Positions 7,336 through 14,686 of a DNA stretch of 33,893 nucleotides are shown piece after piece; positions within the stretch are counted from its first letter, which is position 1; the number at the start of each line of letters is the position of its first letter. The stretch is from Mollicutes bacterium (GTDB taxonomy: Bacteria > Bacillota_I > Bacilli_A > RF39 > UBA660), in NCBI GenBank assembly GCA_012837765.1, contig DUQO01000062.1, forward strand, positions 1 through 33,893. The letters run 5' to 3'. A model generated the notes under the pieces. It searched no databases, was not told where the DNA came from, and was given only the letters and a program-made list of their open reading frames with translations. Both the position numbers and the translations under genes were made by a program.

Positions 7336-8358
7336 TTATTTACGTTTTTTAGTATAACTATAATCTTCATTTGAATTTTCTTTTTGATCATAAAATTTTA
7401 CTTCTTTAATGATTTTTACAATTTCTTCTACTATTGTTTCAAGTTCACTTTCTTTATATTTTATATATATAAAATTAGGATACCACTCTATTATTAGTAG
7501 ATAAAGGATTTTTACCAATTCACTATATTCTACATCGTCCCTATTTATACGAGTAATTAATTGACTTATTTTAAAAGGGATAGTTGAAGAATCAGGAGCA
7601 TCTATCGTATTTATTTTCTTGGTTTTCATTGCTAAAACTTCTAACTTTTCTAATAATTTTGCTAATTCCTCTAACTTAGGATAAAGTATCTTTTTCGCTT
7701 CTTCAAACGAATGTTTTTCATTGACAGCAGATCTCTTACCGTTAGAATATGCATAGTATTTATAATGTGCTTTAATATTCTTTTGAACACTTTCCACTAT
7801 GGTTTTTGCTAATCTTTTTATTTCATGTTCAGAATATTGAACGTTTATTTTTGGTATCCTTTGCTTTATTTCATTTAAACATACTTTTTCAAGTTCCTTA
7901 TCAGTCACATTACCTTCTATAGACATAGTTACTAGTTTCTTATATATTTTAAAGATATCGTCTTTATTTTCTGTTTTTATAATAAAAACTTCTTTCTTTA
8001 TAGACATTTTAAAAATAGAGGTCATACTATAATTTTCCCTCTTTAGCTCTTGTTGTTCTTCATGAGTCATCTTTATAATTGATTTTTGAACTAACAAAGC
8101 TGTTATAAGGCTATTATAATTATTTATATAGTCCCCCATAAGTTTTATTGCTTTATATATATTTATAGGAAAAATATAAGGACTATTGCTTTCTTCTTTA
8201 GGATAATAACATTGATTCATTTTATCTAAATCATATAATTTATAATTAATTTTATATCCTTTTTTAGCTAAATTAACTCGTGTTTTATAATTAACTAGTA
8301 TTGAAGTGGTATGAGAAAAAACAACACTAAGAAAATATATAACTAAAAACTCCATCAT
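7336..8358 (-). CDS. Membrane-anchored protein of unknown function
   Basis: 340 residues, no family recognised. The N-terminus (MMEFLVIYFLSVVFSHTTSI) is one hydrophobic segment that would anchor the protein; the rest is soluble, charged and mostly helical, rich in Lys, Glu and Ile. A coiled-coil-like stretch occurs near residues 220-245 (YPKLEELAKLLEKLEVLAMK). No catalytic motif stands out. AGGGA lies seven bases upstream of the start. It sits 25 bases after the preceding possible-nuclease gene and 48 bases before the TtcA-family gene, so the three are probably cotranscribed from the promoter at 9217-9245. The context gives no firm clue to function. Confidence 0.7.
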   Translation of the reverse strand: MMEFLVIYFLSVVFSHTTSILVNYKTRVNLAKKGYKINYKLYDLDKMNQCYYPKEESNSPYIFPINIYKAIKLMGDYINNYNSLITALLVQKSIIKMTHEEQQELKRENYSMTSIFKMSIKKEVFIIKTENKDDIFKIYKKLVTMSIEGNVTDKELEKVCLNEIKQRIPKINVQYSEHEIKRLAKTIVESVQKNIKAHYKYYAYSNGKRSAVNEKHSFEEAKKILYPKLEELAKLLEKLEVLAMKTKKINTIDAPDSSTIPFKISQLITRINRDDVEYSELVKILYLLIIEWYPNFIYIKYKESELETIVEEIVKIIKEVKFYDQKENSNEDYSYTKKRK

Positions 8359-8383
8359 AATTATATCCCTGCTTCACTAATTA

Positions 8384-9190
8384 TTATACTTTTGATAATA
8401 CTCTAACATTATTAGATAATGTGTTTTTATTATTATCAAAAGAGCAATTATATTGAAAAAGAGTTTTTTTCAAATATCTTAATAAGTCCAACTTTTGTTT
8501 AGTTGTTGCTTCTACAGTATCATAACTTGTATCAGTTTTGACAGAAACACTTACAGGTATTGTAATTTTTTGATTCATAAACATTTTTTTAGGAAATGTA
8601 TCTGCAAATAATGTCTCAATATAATTTTTGCCTTCTTGATTAGCAATTCCCATCATATAATATGGCGCATAAAATTGATCTCTTTCTGTGAATAAGAAAC
8701 GATCTGCTTTCATATATGTTTTTATCCCGTTTCCATTTACAACATTACTATCATACTTAATACATCCAAAGTCTAAATTTTTGAAATTAGAAAAGTTATT
8801 AAAGACTTGGCTTCTTACACGGACACGATAAAAATTTATCAATGAATAATTTTCTTGTGCATTAATTTCTAATATGTCTTTTGGGTTGGCTACTATTTCT
8901 TCAATTATTCTATATGACAAAGATCTACAACCTTCTATATTTTTGAAATAATCATGATTTTTTAATGTACTAAACCACAAGCCTAACATATGAGCCAAGT
9001 TAGACTCTTTAATTGAAAATGTTAAATTACTAGAATCGCTAAAAGTAATATCATATTCCTTGTTCCTATAATGATCATTATATAAAGCAAGTGCATCCTT
9101 CAAAACCTTTAAAGATTCCAAACTATAATGGTTACCTGGATATGGCGGATTGATTTTTCGTACATAATCCAATTCTTTTCTAGATAACAT
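8384..9190 (-). CDS. Uncharacterised protein, possibly PBECR4-like nuclease
   Basis: 268 residues. The arrangement recalls the PBECR4 family (phage Barnase-EndoU-ColicinE5/D-RelE-like nucleases), judged by eye: an N-terminal helix (LKVLKDALALYNDHY), strands ending in SIKESNLAHMLGLWF, a variable helical middle, then KADRFLFTERDQFYAPYYMM and a Phe/Tyr-rich end. The candidate key residues are H67 in NLAHMLGL and K/D in IKTYMKADRF; neither is proven. There is no signal peptide or membrane segment. The start is preceded by GAGGGGGAG, and the gene has its own near-consensus promoter. The similarity is weak and could be chance; otherwise it is a hypothetical protein. Confidence 0.6.
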   Translation of the reverse strand: MLSRKELDYVRKINPPYPGNHYSLESLKVLKDALALYNDHYRNKEYDITFSDSSNLTFSIKESNLAHMLGLWFSTLKNHDYFKNIEGCRSLSYRIIEEIVANPKDILEINAQENYSLINFYRVRVRSQVFNNFSNFKNLDFGCIKYDSNVVNGNGIKTYMKADRFLFTERDQFYAPYYMMGIANQEGKNYIETLFADTFPKKMFMNQKITIPVSVSVKTDTSYDTVEATTKQKLDLLRYLKKTLFQYNCSFDNNKNTLSNNVRVLSKV

Positions 9191-9216
9191 AACTCCCCCT
9201 CTTTTCAGTTGTCGTT

Positions 9217-9245
9217 ATGATATCACCTTTAACAATTAATGTCAA
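9217..9245 (-). promoter_or_regulatory. Promoter for the 9190-to-5805 gene group
   Basis: On the minus strand TTGACA (9245-9240), a 17-base spacer and TATCAT (9222-9217) precede the possible nuclease gene by about 20 bases. It lies in the short gap after the 603-residue protein gene and so gives the downstream genes independent expression. Confidence 0.75.
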
Positions 9246-9258
9246 TAAACGGAAAATG

Positions 9259-11070
9259 TTAGTTAACATCTATTTCGTACGGATTATTTGTAGTGCCATC
9301 ACCACTTGTTATTTTTATACTAGTTTTTAAGCTTAAAACAGGACGTACACCTACTCCAATTGCGTTTGGAAATTCATTAGATGCATTACCACTAACACTT
9401 ATAAACGAGGCCTCATAATTGTTATTATATGGGCTTATTAACCAATAGTTATGGGTGTTAGAAGATGAATTAAGATTATTACCAGCTAACATTTCACCAT
9501 AGTGTAACATTCCAACATTTAATGTAATTTTGTCACTAGATTCATAAACACTTTTATAATCACTACCCATACTCCATTTACCTAAGAAATATGTATCCTC
9601 TACTATATAATCTTTATATTTTCCTAAATTGTTATAAAAAGAATTTTTAGCTGTTTTACTATTTAGGAAATAACCAATATTATGAGCCATTTCACCATTA
9701 TATTCACCTGATCCATCAGTTATATTAATTTTGTTATTACAATATTCATATGGCCATTCCGTACTACATAATTGAGTAACACTATTTCCTATATCAAAAT
9801 ACGTATATACATCTTTTTTTATTGTTCCAGTGCTTTTTACCCTAGTATCACTTACAACTTTTATATGACCTTCTATATCTTTACTGACAATACGATATTT
9901 GTTTTTTCCGATATTTATATATTCTCCTGCATATCTTGATGTAAGTAAATCTCCTTTTATTCCAGATTCATCACCTGTAATACGATACGGATCATTTTTA
10001 GTACCACTACCACTTGCTATAGATACCGTTTTTATCAAATTAATAACTGGTCGTATACCACTTACTGTATAACCATAATTAAGTGGTTTTGATAAATATT
10101 CTTTACTATCACCTGCTATAAAAATACTACCTGTATAATCAGTAACTAATATTTTATCATTTGATCTACTATCAGTAGTTGAAAACATTATTCTATCCTT
10201 AATATCTAAATAGCTTTCAGTCCCATCTTTATTAGGTCCTGCTGTAACATATTCCCACCATGTAAGTAAACCTATTTTGTCTTTTACTTTGGTATTACAG
10301 GTCGTATCAATGTCACTTGTAGGATCTTGTGAACCGATGCAAAAAGAATATTCTTTAATTAAATCTGGTCTATTTAAACTCTTATAGAAAACTCCTTCAT
10401 ATTCATCTTTTAACTTACTTTCTTCAGGTAATATGTTTAGCCATTTTCGGGCATAACTGTTAACATAATCAGCTTTTGTTGGTTTGCCCCACGATATAGA
10501 CACTACTGGTAGCGATGTAACTAATTTAATAGTTCCATCGCTATTTATTCCCATAATTCTATATTCTTGTCCACTAAACCATAGATAATTATTATTGATG
10601 GTTTCATTGGTACCTTTGTAATAAGCTCCGTTCTGATATTTTATGCTTTTTCCCTTTAAATCTTTTGTAATAATATCTTTTAAGCAACTTTTATTGTTAT
10701 ATAAACAGTTATCCCTATATTCATAATGTGCAATATATTTTTGGTCATCTTTTTTTGTTATATATATAATTGAATTGTTATCAAATGGTTTATCAGTATA
10801 TGGATTTATTGTTTTTTCAAGATATTTTTTATCAAGTAATTCTTTTAAAGTAATAGATGAAGTATACCCTATTAACATTTCTTTATATTCATCTTTTGCT
10901 GTAATCTTTAAAGCAGCTTCTTCAATTAAAGTAATTTCTTCATTATACCTTTTTTGTTTCAAACCTTTAGCTACTACTGGTATAAGTAAAACAATTGCAA
11001 CAACTAATAACATAATAGCCAAAATAATTATTAAAATCTCAATTTTTTTGTGTTTGTTTTCAGTATCCAT
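9259..11070 (-). CDS. Membrane-anchored surface protein with two tandem modules
   Basis: 603 residues. A short charged N-terminus (MDTENKHKKIE) is followed by a long hydrophobic segment (about 11-34), then a helix (YNEEITLIEEAALKI) like the stem of a type IV pilin, although the classic G/FTLVE cleavage site is missing. The outer part holds two related modules, at about 150-360 and 375-603. Each opens with a YRI strand (SGQEYRIMGINSDGTIK; GKNKYRIVSKDIEGHIK). Each closes with an RPV signature and a Gly/Asn turn (IRPVINL...GSGTKNDPYRI; VRPVLSL...GDGTTNNPYEI). This suggests internal duplication. It has several Cys residues and no enzyme motif. It has its own promoter and is the last gene before the next promoter. 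A role in adhesion or as a pseudopilin-like tip protein is inferred only. Confidence 0.72.
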   Translation of the reverse strand: MDTENKHKKIEILIIILAIMLLVVAIVLLIPVVAKGLKQKRYNEEITLIEEAALKITAKDEYKEMLIGYTSSITLKELLDKKYLEKTINPYTDKPFDNNSIIYITKKDDQKYIAHYEYRDNCLYNNKSCLKDIITKDLKGKSIKYQNGAYYKGTNETINNNYLWFSGQEYRIMGINSDGTIKLVTSLPVVSISWGKPTKADYVNSYARKWLNILPEESKLKDEYEGVFYKSLNRPDLIKEYSFCIGSQDPTSDIDTTCNTKVKDKIGLLTWWEYVTAGPNKDGTESYLDIKDRIMFSTTDSRSNDKILVTDYTGSIFIAGDSKEYLSKPLNYGYTVSGIRPVINLIKTVSIASGSGTKNDPYRITGDESGIKGDLLTSRYAGEYINIGKNKYRIVSKDIEGHIKVVSDTRVKSTGTIKKDVYTYFDIGNSVTQLCSTEWPYEYCNNKINITDGSGEYNGEMAHNIGYFLNSKTAKNSFYNNLGKYKDYIVEDTYFLGKWSMGSDYKSVYESSDKITLNVGMLHYGEMLAGNNLNSSSNTHNYWLISPYNNNYEASFISVSGNASNEFPNAIGVGVRPVLSLKTSIKITSGDGTTNNPYEIDVN

Positions 11071-11099
11071 AACCTATACACCACCTATTTTATATTTAA

Positions 11100-11128
11100 A
11101 TTATACACATTTATTTACAAAATGACAA
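11100..11128 (-). promoter_or_regulatory. Promoter of the 603-residue surface protein gene
   Basis: On the minus strand TTGTCA (11128-11123), a 17-base spacer and TATAAT (11105-11100), about 30 bases before the ATG at 11070. AGGTGGTG lies upstream of the start codon. Confidence 0.8.
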
Positions 11129-11155
11129 TATTTTACAAGCTTTTAATTCCATAAT

Positions 11156-11180
11156 AAAAAAGGCTTTAAAAGCCTTTTTT
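11156..11180. terminator. Bidirectional terminator between divergent genes
   Basis: AAAAAAGGCT (11156-11165) and AGCCTTTTTT (11171-11180) form a 10-bp stem with a five-base loop and T runs on both strands. The flanking genes both point away from it, so it ends neither of them. It may insulate against antisense transcription or mark a lost gene or small RNA. Confidence 0.75.
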
Positions 11181-11274
11181 AAAATAAATATTTTTCAACA
11201 ATTTTCGGTTCGTCAAATACTCTCTTTTGTATATTTTTATAAATCTCACACCATAATATGTATGAGGTGATATT

Positions 11275-11835
11275 ATGTTTATGATGCGTAAATATGAAAT
11301 ATTAGGCTTTTTCATTATTCCACTAATAAGTATTGCTCTAATTTTATTATTTTTGGTAATACCTCCTAATTTTGTTATCAATGGTATTAAACCAACTACT
11401 GATAGTTTATGGCAAGTAGGAAAATTGTTGTTTATTTCTATATTAATTTATTCAATTACTGAATATTTTGTTTTTGGTCGTAACTTTGATAATTTCTTCT
11501 TTTCAAAGGCAGCAGCTATCTTTTTAGCACCTATTATTTTTGTTCTATCAAGTTATGTTCTTGATATTTTACTAGGTGGTGCATCTTTAAACAATCATAT
11601 CATTAGTTATGGTTTAGCGGTTGGTTTAGGCCAATATATAAGTTACTATCTCTTAAAAGAAGGTTATCGTTTTAAGCTGATGAATGCCTATGCTATCTTT
11701 GGTGTTTTAATAATGCTTGGATTATATATTGGTTTTGGTAGAACAACAGATTCTTTTCAAGGTGCAATATATAAACCAATGAAAGAATATAGAGAGCACA
11801 TTAGATATCAACAAAAAATTATGGGGTTAATCTAG
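11275..11835 (+). CDS. DUF6512-like multi-pass membrane protein
   Basis: 186 residues with about five or six hydrophobic segments (for example ILGFFIIPLISIALILLFLV, AAIFLAPIIFVLSSYVLDIL and MNAYAIFGVLIMLGLYIGFG). A short motif after the first segment, TTDSLWQVGKLLFISILIY, then a Phe-rich loop (GRNFDNFFFSKA), resembles by eye the DUF6512 family, whose members carry a W-E-H-L-K-L motif at that place. Function is unknown. GAGGTGAT lies three bases before the ATG at 11275; ATGs at 11281 and 11284 could also be used. It is the only rightward gene between 9,200 and 23,300, and its last 17 bases overlap the convergent aspS 3' end. Confidence 0.65.
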   Translation: MFMMRKYEILGFFIIPLISIALILLFLVIPPNFVINGIKPTTDSLWQVGKLLFISILIYSITEYFVFGRNFDNFFFSKAAAIFLAPIIFVLSSYVLDILLGGASLNNHIISYGLAVGLGQYISYYLLKEGYRFKLMNAYAIFGVLIMLGLYIGFGRTTDSFQGAIYKPMKEYREHIRYQQKIMGLI

Positions 11836-13132
11836 TAGGACCGCGATATATAAATGTTGCCTCACGAATATTATCTATTTCAAAGATTAACATCATCAAT
11901 CTAGCTATACCAATAGCAAATCCACCATGTGGAGGACAACCATATTTAAAGAATTCTAAATAAAAGTTTAAGGTGTCAGGATCGATACCTTTTTCTATGA
12001 TTTGATTTCTTAATATATCATGTCGATGTTCTCTTTGAGCACCAGTTGTGATTTCAAGTCCCTTAAATAATAAGTCATAACTTTCAGTTAAACCATCACT
12101 ATCTAACATATGATAGAAAGGTCTTGAAGTAAATGGATATTTTGTTATAAAAATAAAGTCAGAATTATATTCTTCTTTAGCGTATTTACATATAAGTTCT
12201 TCTTCTTTACGTTCAAAATCATCAGGTCTTTCTGATACATAATTATATTTTTCTTTTAATATTTTTTTAGCCTCACTAAATGTAATACGTGGAAATTTAA
12301 CAGATACATCAGAGATTTCAACATTAAAAACACGTTTTATCTCTTCTCCATAAGTATTTTTTAATTTATTAAAGGTATATCGTAATAAGTTTTCTTCTTC
12401 ATCCATTACATCTTCTACTGAATTAATCCATGATACTTCTACATCAGCCATATTAATTTCAGTAGCATGATAAGAAGTATGTGAATTTTCTGCTCTAAAT
12501 GCAGGTCCTATTTCAAAAACTTTATCAAAGCCTGATGACATAGCCATCTGTTTATAAAATTGCGGACTTTGTGATAGACAAGCCTTTTCTCCAAAATAAT
12601 CTAATTTGAAGACTTCCGCGCCACTTTCTGCACTAGCCCCTGATATTTTAGGTGAATGAATTTCAATATATTCGTTTTCTATCCAATATTCTCTCATAGC
12701 ATGTTCTATAAGAGTTTGACATTTAAATAATAAGTTGTTTTCTTCACGTCTAAGATCTAAGAATCTGTAATCTAATCTAGTTTCACGTAAAGCTTTATCC
12801 TTTTCTTTTATATCAATTGGCAATTCATTTAAACTTTCACTAGTAACAATAATGTCAGTTGGTATTATTTCTTTACCACCAAGTTTTACATGAGAATTTT
12901 CAAGTAATTTACCAGTTACTTTTATTGTACTTTCTAATGAAAGAGATGATACTATTTCATTTAATTTTTTGTTTTCATCATTTTTTTCAATTGTTACTTG
13001 AACTTTTCCAGTACTATCTCTTAAAACTAAAAATTGGACGTATTGTAAATCACGAATGTTATCGACAAAACCATCGATTATAATATCTTGATCAAAATAA
13101 TTATCTAAATTTTTAATATATAATTTTTTCAT
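11819..13132 (-). CDS. aspS: Aspartyl-tRNA synthetase, archaeal-type
   Basis: 437 residues. It charges tRNA-Asp with aspartate and, if non-discriminating, tRNA-Asn as well. The order is an OB-fold anticodon domain (about 1-105, DGFVDNIRDLQYVQFLVLRD) followed by a class II core: motif 2 in FEIGPAFRAENSHTSYHATE and motif 3 in GGFAIGIARLMMLI. Standard bacterial AspRS is near 590 residues because of a GAD insertion; here that insertion is absent and the ending YRGPTRLTP is typical of the archaeal/eukaryal form. At the specificity position where archaeal enzymes carry Trp or His (GWVW/GWVH), this one has Asp (GFVD), so tRNA selectivity is unclear. AGGAG precedes the start, nine bases after hisS, and both lie under the same T-box. 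Confidence 0.95.
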   Translation of the reverse strand: MKKLYIKNLDNYFDQDIIIDGFVDNIRDLQYVQFLVLRDSTGKVQVTIEKNDENKKLNEIVSSLSLESTIKVTGKLLENSHVKLGGKEIIPTDIIVTSESLNELPIDIKEKDKALRETRLDYRFLDLRREENNLLFKCQTLIEHAMREYWIENEYIEIHSPKISGASAESGAEVFKLDYFGEKACLSQSPQFYKQMAMSSGFDKVFEIGPAFRAENSHTSYHATEINMADVEVSWINSVEDVMDEEENLLRYTFNKLKNTYGEEIKRVFNVEISDVSVKFPRITFSEAKKILKEKYNYVSERPDDFERKEEELICKYAKEEYNSDFIFITKYPFTSRPFYHMLDSDGLTESYDLLFKGLEITTGAQREHRHDILRNQIIEKGIDPDTLNFYLEFFKYGCPPHGGFAIGIARLMMLIFEIDNIREATFIYRGPTRLTP

Positions 13133-13141
13133 ATTATTCTC

Positions 13142-14401
13142 CTATCTAACACTTAAATAATCGACTATATCATATATACCAATTGTTTCTTCTTCTTTAG
13201 TATCATTATCTTTAATTTTAACTTGCCCACTTTTTAACTCATCATCACCAATTATTATAAAATATTTTGGATTTAATCTTTCAATACTTTTAAATTGCCC
13301 TTTTAAATTTCTATTTAAATAATCGGTTTCTACTTTAAAACCACTTAATCTAACAGATTGAACGATACTGAAAACCTCTTCTTTTTCACTTGATATATTA
13401 GCTATAAAAAGATCAAGACGATCATCTTTAATTAGGTCTATCTCTTCTGCTTCTAATGCAAGTAGAAGTCTTTCAATACCCATACCAAATCCCATTCCAG
13501 GAGTAGCTGGACCATCTAATGTTTCTACTAAATTATTGTATCTTCCTCCACCACAAATGGTATTTTGAGAGCCGAAACCTTCTATTTCAGCTTGTATCTC
13601 AAAAACAGTATGTGAATAATAATCAAGCCCTCTAACTAAGTTTGGATCTACAACATAATTTATTTCTAGTGCATCTAAGTATTCTTTTACTTTTTCAAAA
13701 CGATTTTTGCTATCATCAGTGAAATAATCAATTGTTTTTGGAGCTGTCTTCATTAGTTCATGAGAAGCATCTACTTTACAATCTAAAACTCGTAGTGGAT
13801 TTCTTTCTAATCGCAACTTACAATCATCACACAATTCATCTATTCTTGGTTTAAAATGGTTTATTAAAGCATCTTTATATTTTATTCTAGATTCTGTATC
13901 ACCAAGTGAATTTAATTTTACTACAAGCCCTTTTAAGCCTATTATTTTAAATAAATTAACAGCAATGCTAATAATCTCTGCATCAACCATTGGGTCATCA
14001 GAACCTAATACTTCTACTCCAAATTGAGTATGTTCACGAAGTCTTCCTGATTGTGGTCTTTCATATCTAAAACTAGACCCAATATAATATAATTTTACAG
14101 GTTGATTGGGGTTAGCATACATTTTATTTTCTATAAAACTTCTAATTACACCAGCTGTCCCTTCTGGTCTTAATGTCAAATTACGGTTTCCACGATCAAC
14201 AAAATCATATGTTTCCTTTGTAACAATATCAGTTGTTTCACCTACTCCACGATGAAACAATTCACTTGCTTCAAACATTGGAACTTTAATGTACTCATAA
14301 TTATATTTTTCGCATAAATCAGCAATCAAATTTTGAAGATAAATAAACTTTTTACCTTCCTTACCGTATAAATCAATTGTTCCCTTTGGTTTTTGTATCA
14401 T
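13142..14401 (-). CDS. hisS: Histidyl-tRNA synthetase
   Basis: 419 residues, normal length. It activates histidine and charges tRNA-His. The class II core opens with PKGTIDLYGKEGKKFIYLQN. Motif 2 follows in YIGSSFRYERPQSGRLREHTQ. The HisRS-specific signature LVRGLDYYSHTVFEI is followed by GGGRYNNLVE, and motif 3 is GMGFGMGIERLLLALE. A C-terminal alpha/beta anticodon-binding domain covers about 325-419 (DLFIANIS...KYFIIIGDDELKSGQVKIKD). AGGAGG lies five bases before the ATG. It is the first gene of a hisS-aspS operon, a pairing also found in Bacillus, and is preceded by a T-box leader and a strong promoter. Confidence 0.98.
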   Translation of the reverse strand: MIQKPKGTIDLYGKEGKKFIYLQNLIADLCEKYNYEYIKVPMFEASELFHRGVGETTDIVTKETYDFVDRGNRNLTLRPEGTAGVIRSFIENKMYANPNQPVKLYYIGSSFRYERPQSGRLREHTQFGVEVLGSDDPMVDAEIISIAVNLFKIIGLKGLVVKLNSLGDTESRIKYKDALINHFKPRIDELCDDCKLRLERNPLRVLDCKVDASHELMKTAPKTIDYFTDDSKNRFEKVKEYLDALEINYVVDPNLVRGLDYYSHTVFEIQAEIEGFGSQNTICGGGRYNNLVETLDGPATPGMGFGMGIERLLLALEAEEIDLIKDDRLDLFIANISSEKEEVFSIVQSVRLSGFKVETDYLNRNLKGQFKSIERLNPKYFIIIGDDELKSGQVKIKDNDTKEEETIGIYDIVDYLSVR

Positions 14402-14610
14402 AATATCCTCCTATATAAAACAAGCACAATGTGTTATAGGGACGAAACAATTCCGCGGTGCCACCCTACTTCACTAATGTGCTCTTTTTATTATAACGTC
14501 ATAAACGGTTCCTTTATGTAAGTGTCTTTCATGATTTCTCTAGTAGATGCTTCCATCAACACATCATTTTCTATGACTATAAAAATCACTACTCTTCTTA
14601 CTGGAATTAT
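14402..14610 (-). promoter_or_regulatory. T-box riboswitch leader of hisS-aspS
   Basis: The hallmark T-box AGGGTGGCACCGCGG is at 14467-14453 on the minus strand. A Stem I base pairs GTAAG (14601-14597) with CTTAC (14522-14518). The 3' side of the specifier loop reads GACAC (14526-14522), which contains GAC (Asp) and CAC (His) overlapping by one base; GAC followed by A best fits the usual codon position. A terminator can form from GAGCACA (about 14484-14478) with TGTGCTT, followed by a T-rich tract (TGTTTTAT). Uncharged tRNA should favour the antiterminator and allow expression of both synthetases. Confidence 0.93.
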
Positions 14611-14616
14611 ATTTAT

Positions 14617-14645
14617 ATTGTAACTTTTAATATCTATTTAGTCAA
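14617..14645 (-). promoter_or_regulatory. hisS-aspS promoter
   Basis: On the minus strand TTGACT (14645-14640), a 17-base spacer and TACAAT (14622-14617) place the transcript start near 14610, just before Stem I of the T-box. Confidence 0.85.
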
Positions 14646-14686
14646 CAATTTTATTTGTTTGATAGACTTTATCCTATGTTGAAGTT

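Noticed and set aside
10775-11125. Rightward 116-codon frame
   Set aside because: Antisense to the N-terminus and promoter of the 603-residue protein; no ribosome binding site.
11166-11381. Leftward 71-codon frame
   Set aside because: It overlaps the start of the well-supported rightward membrane protein gene, runs through a terminator and has no ribosome binding site.
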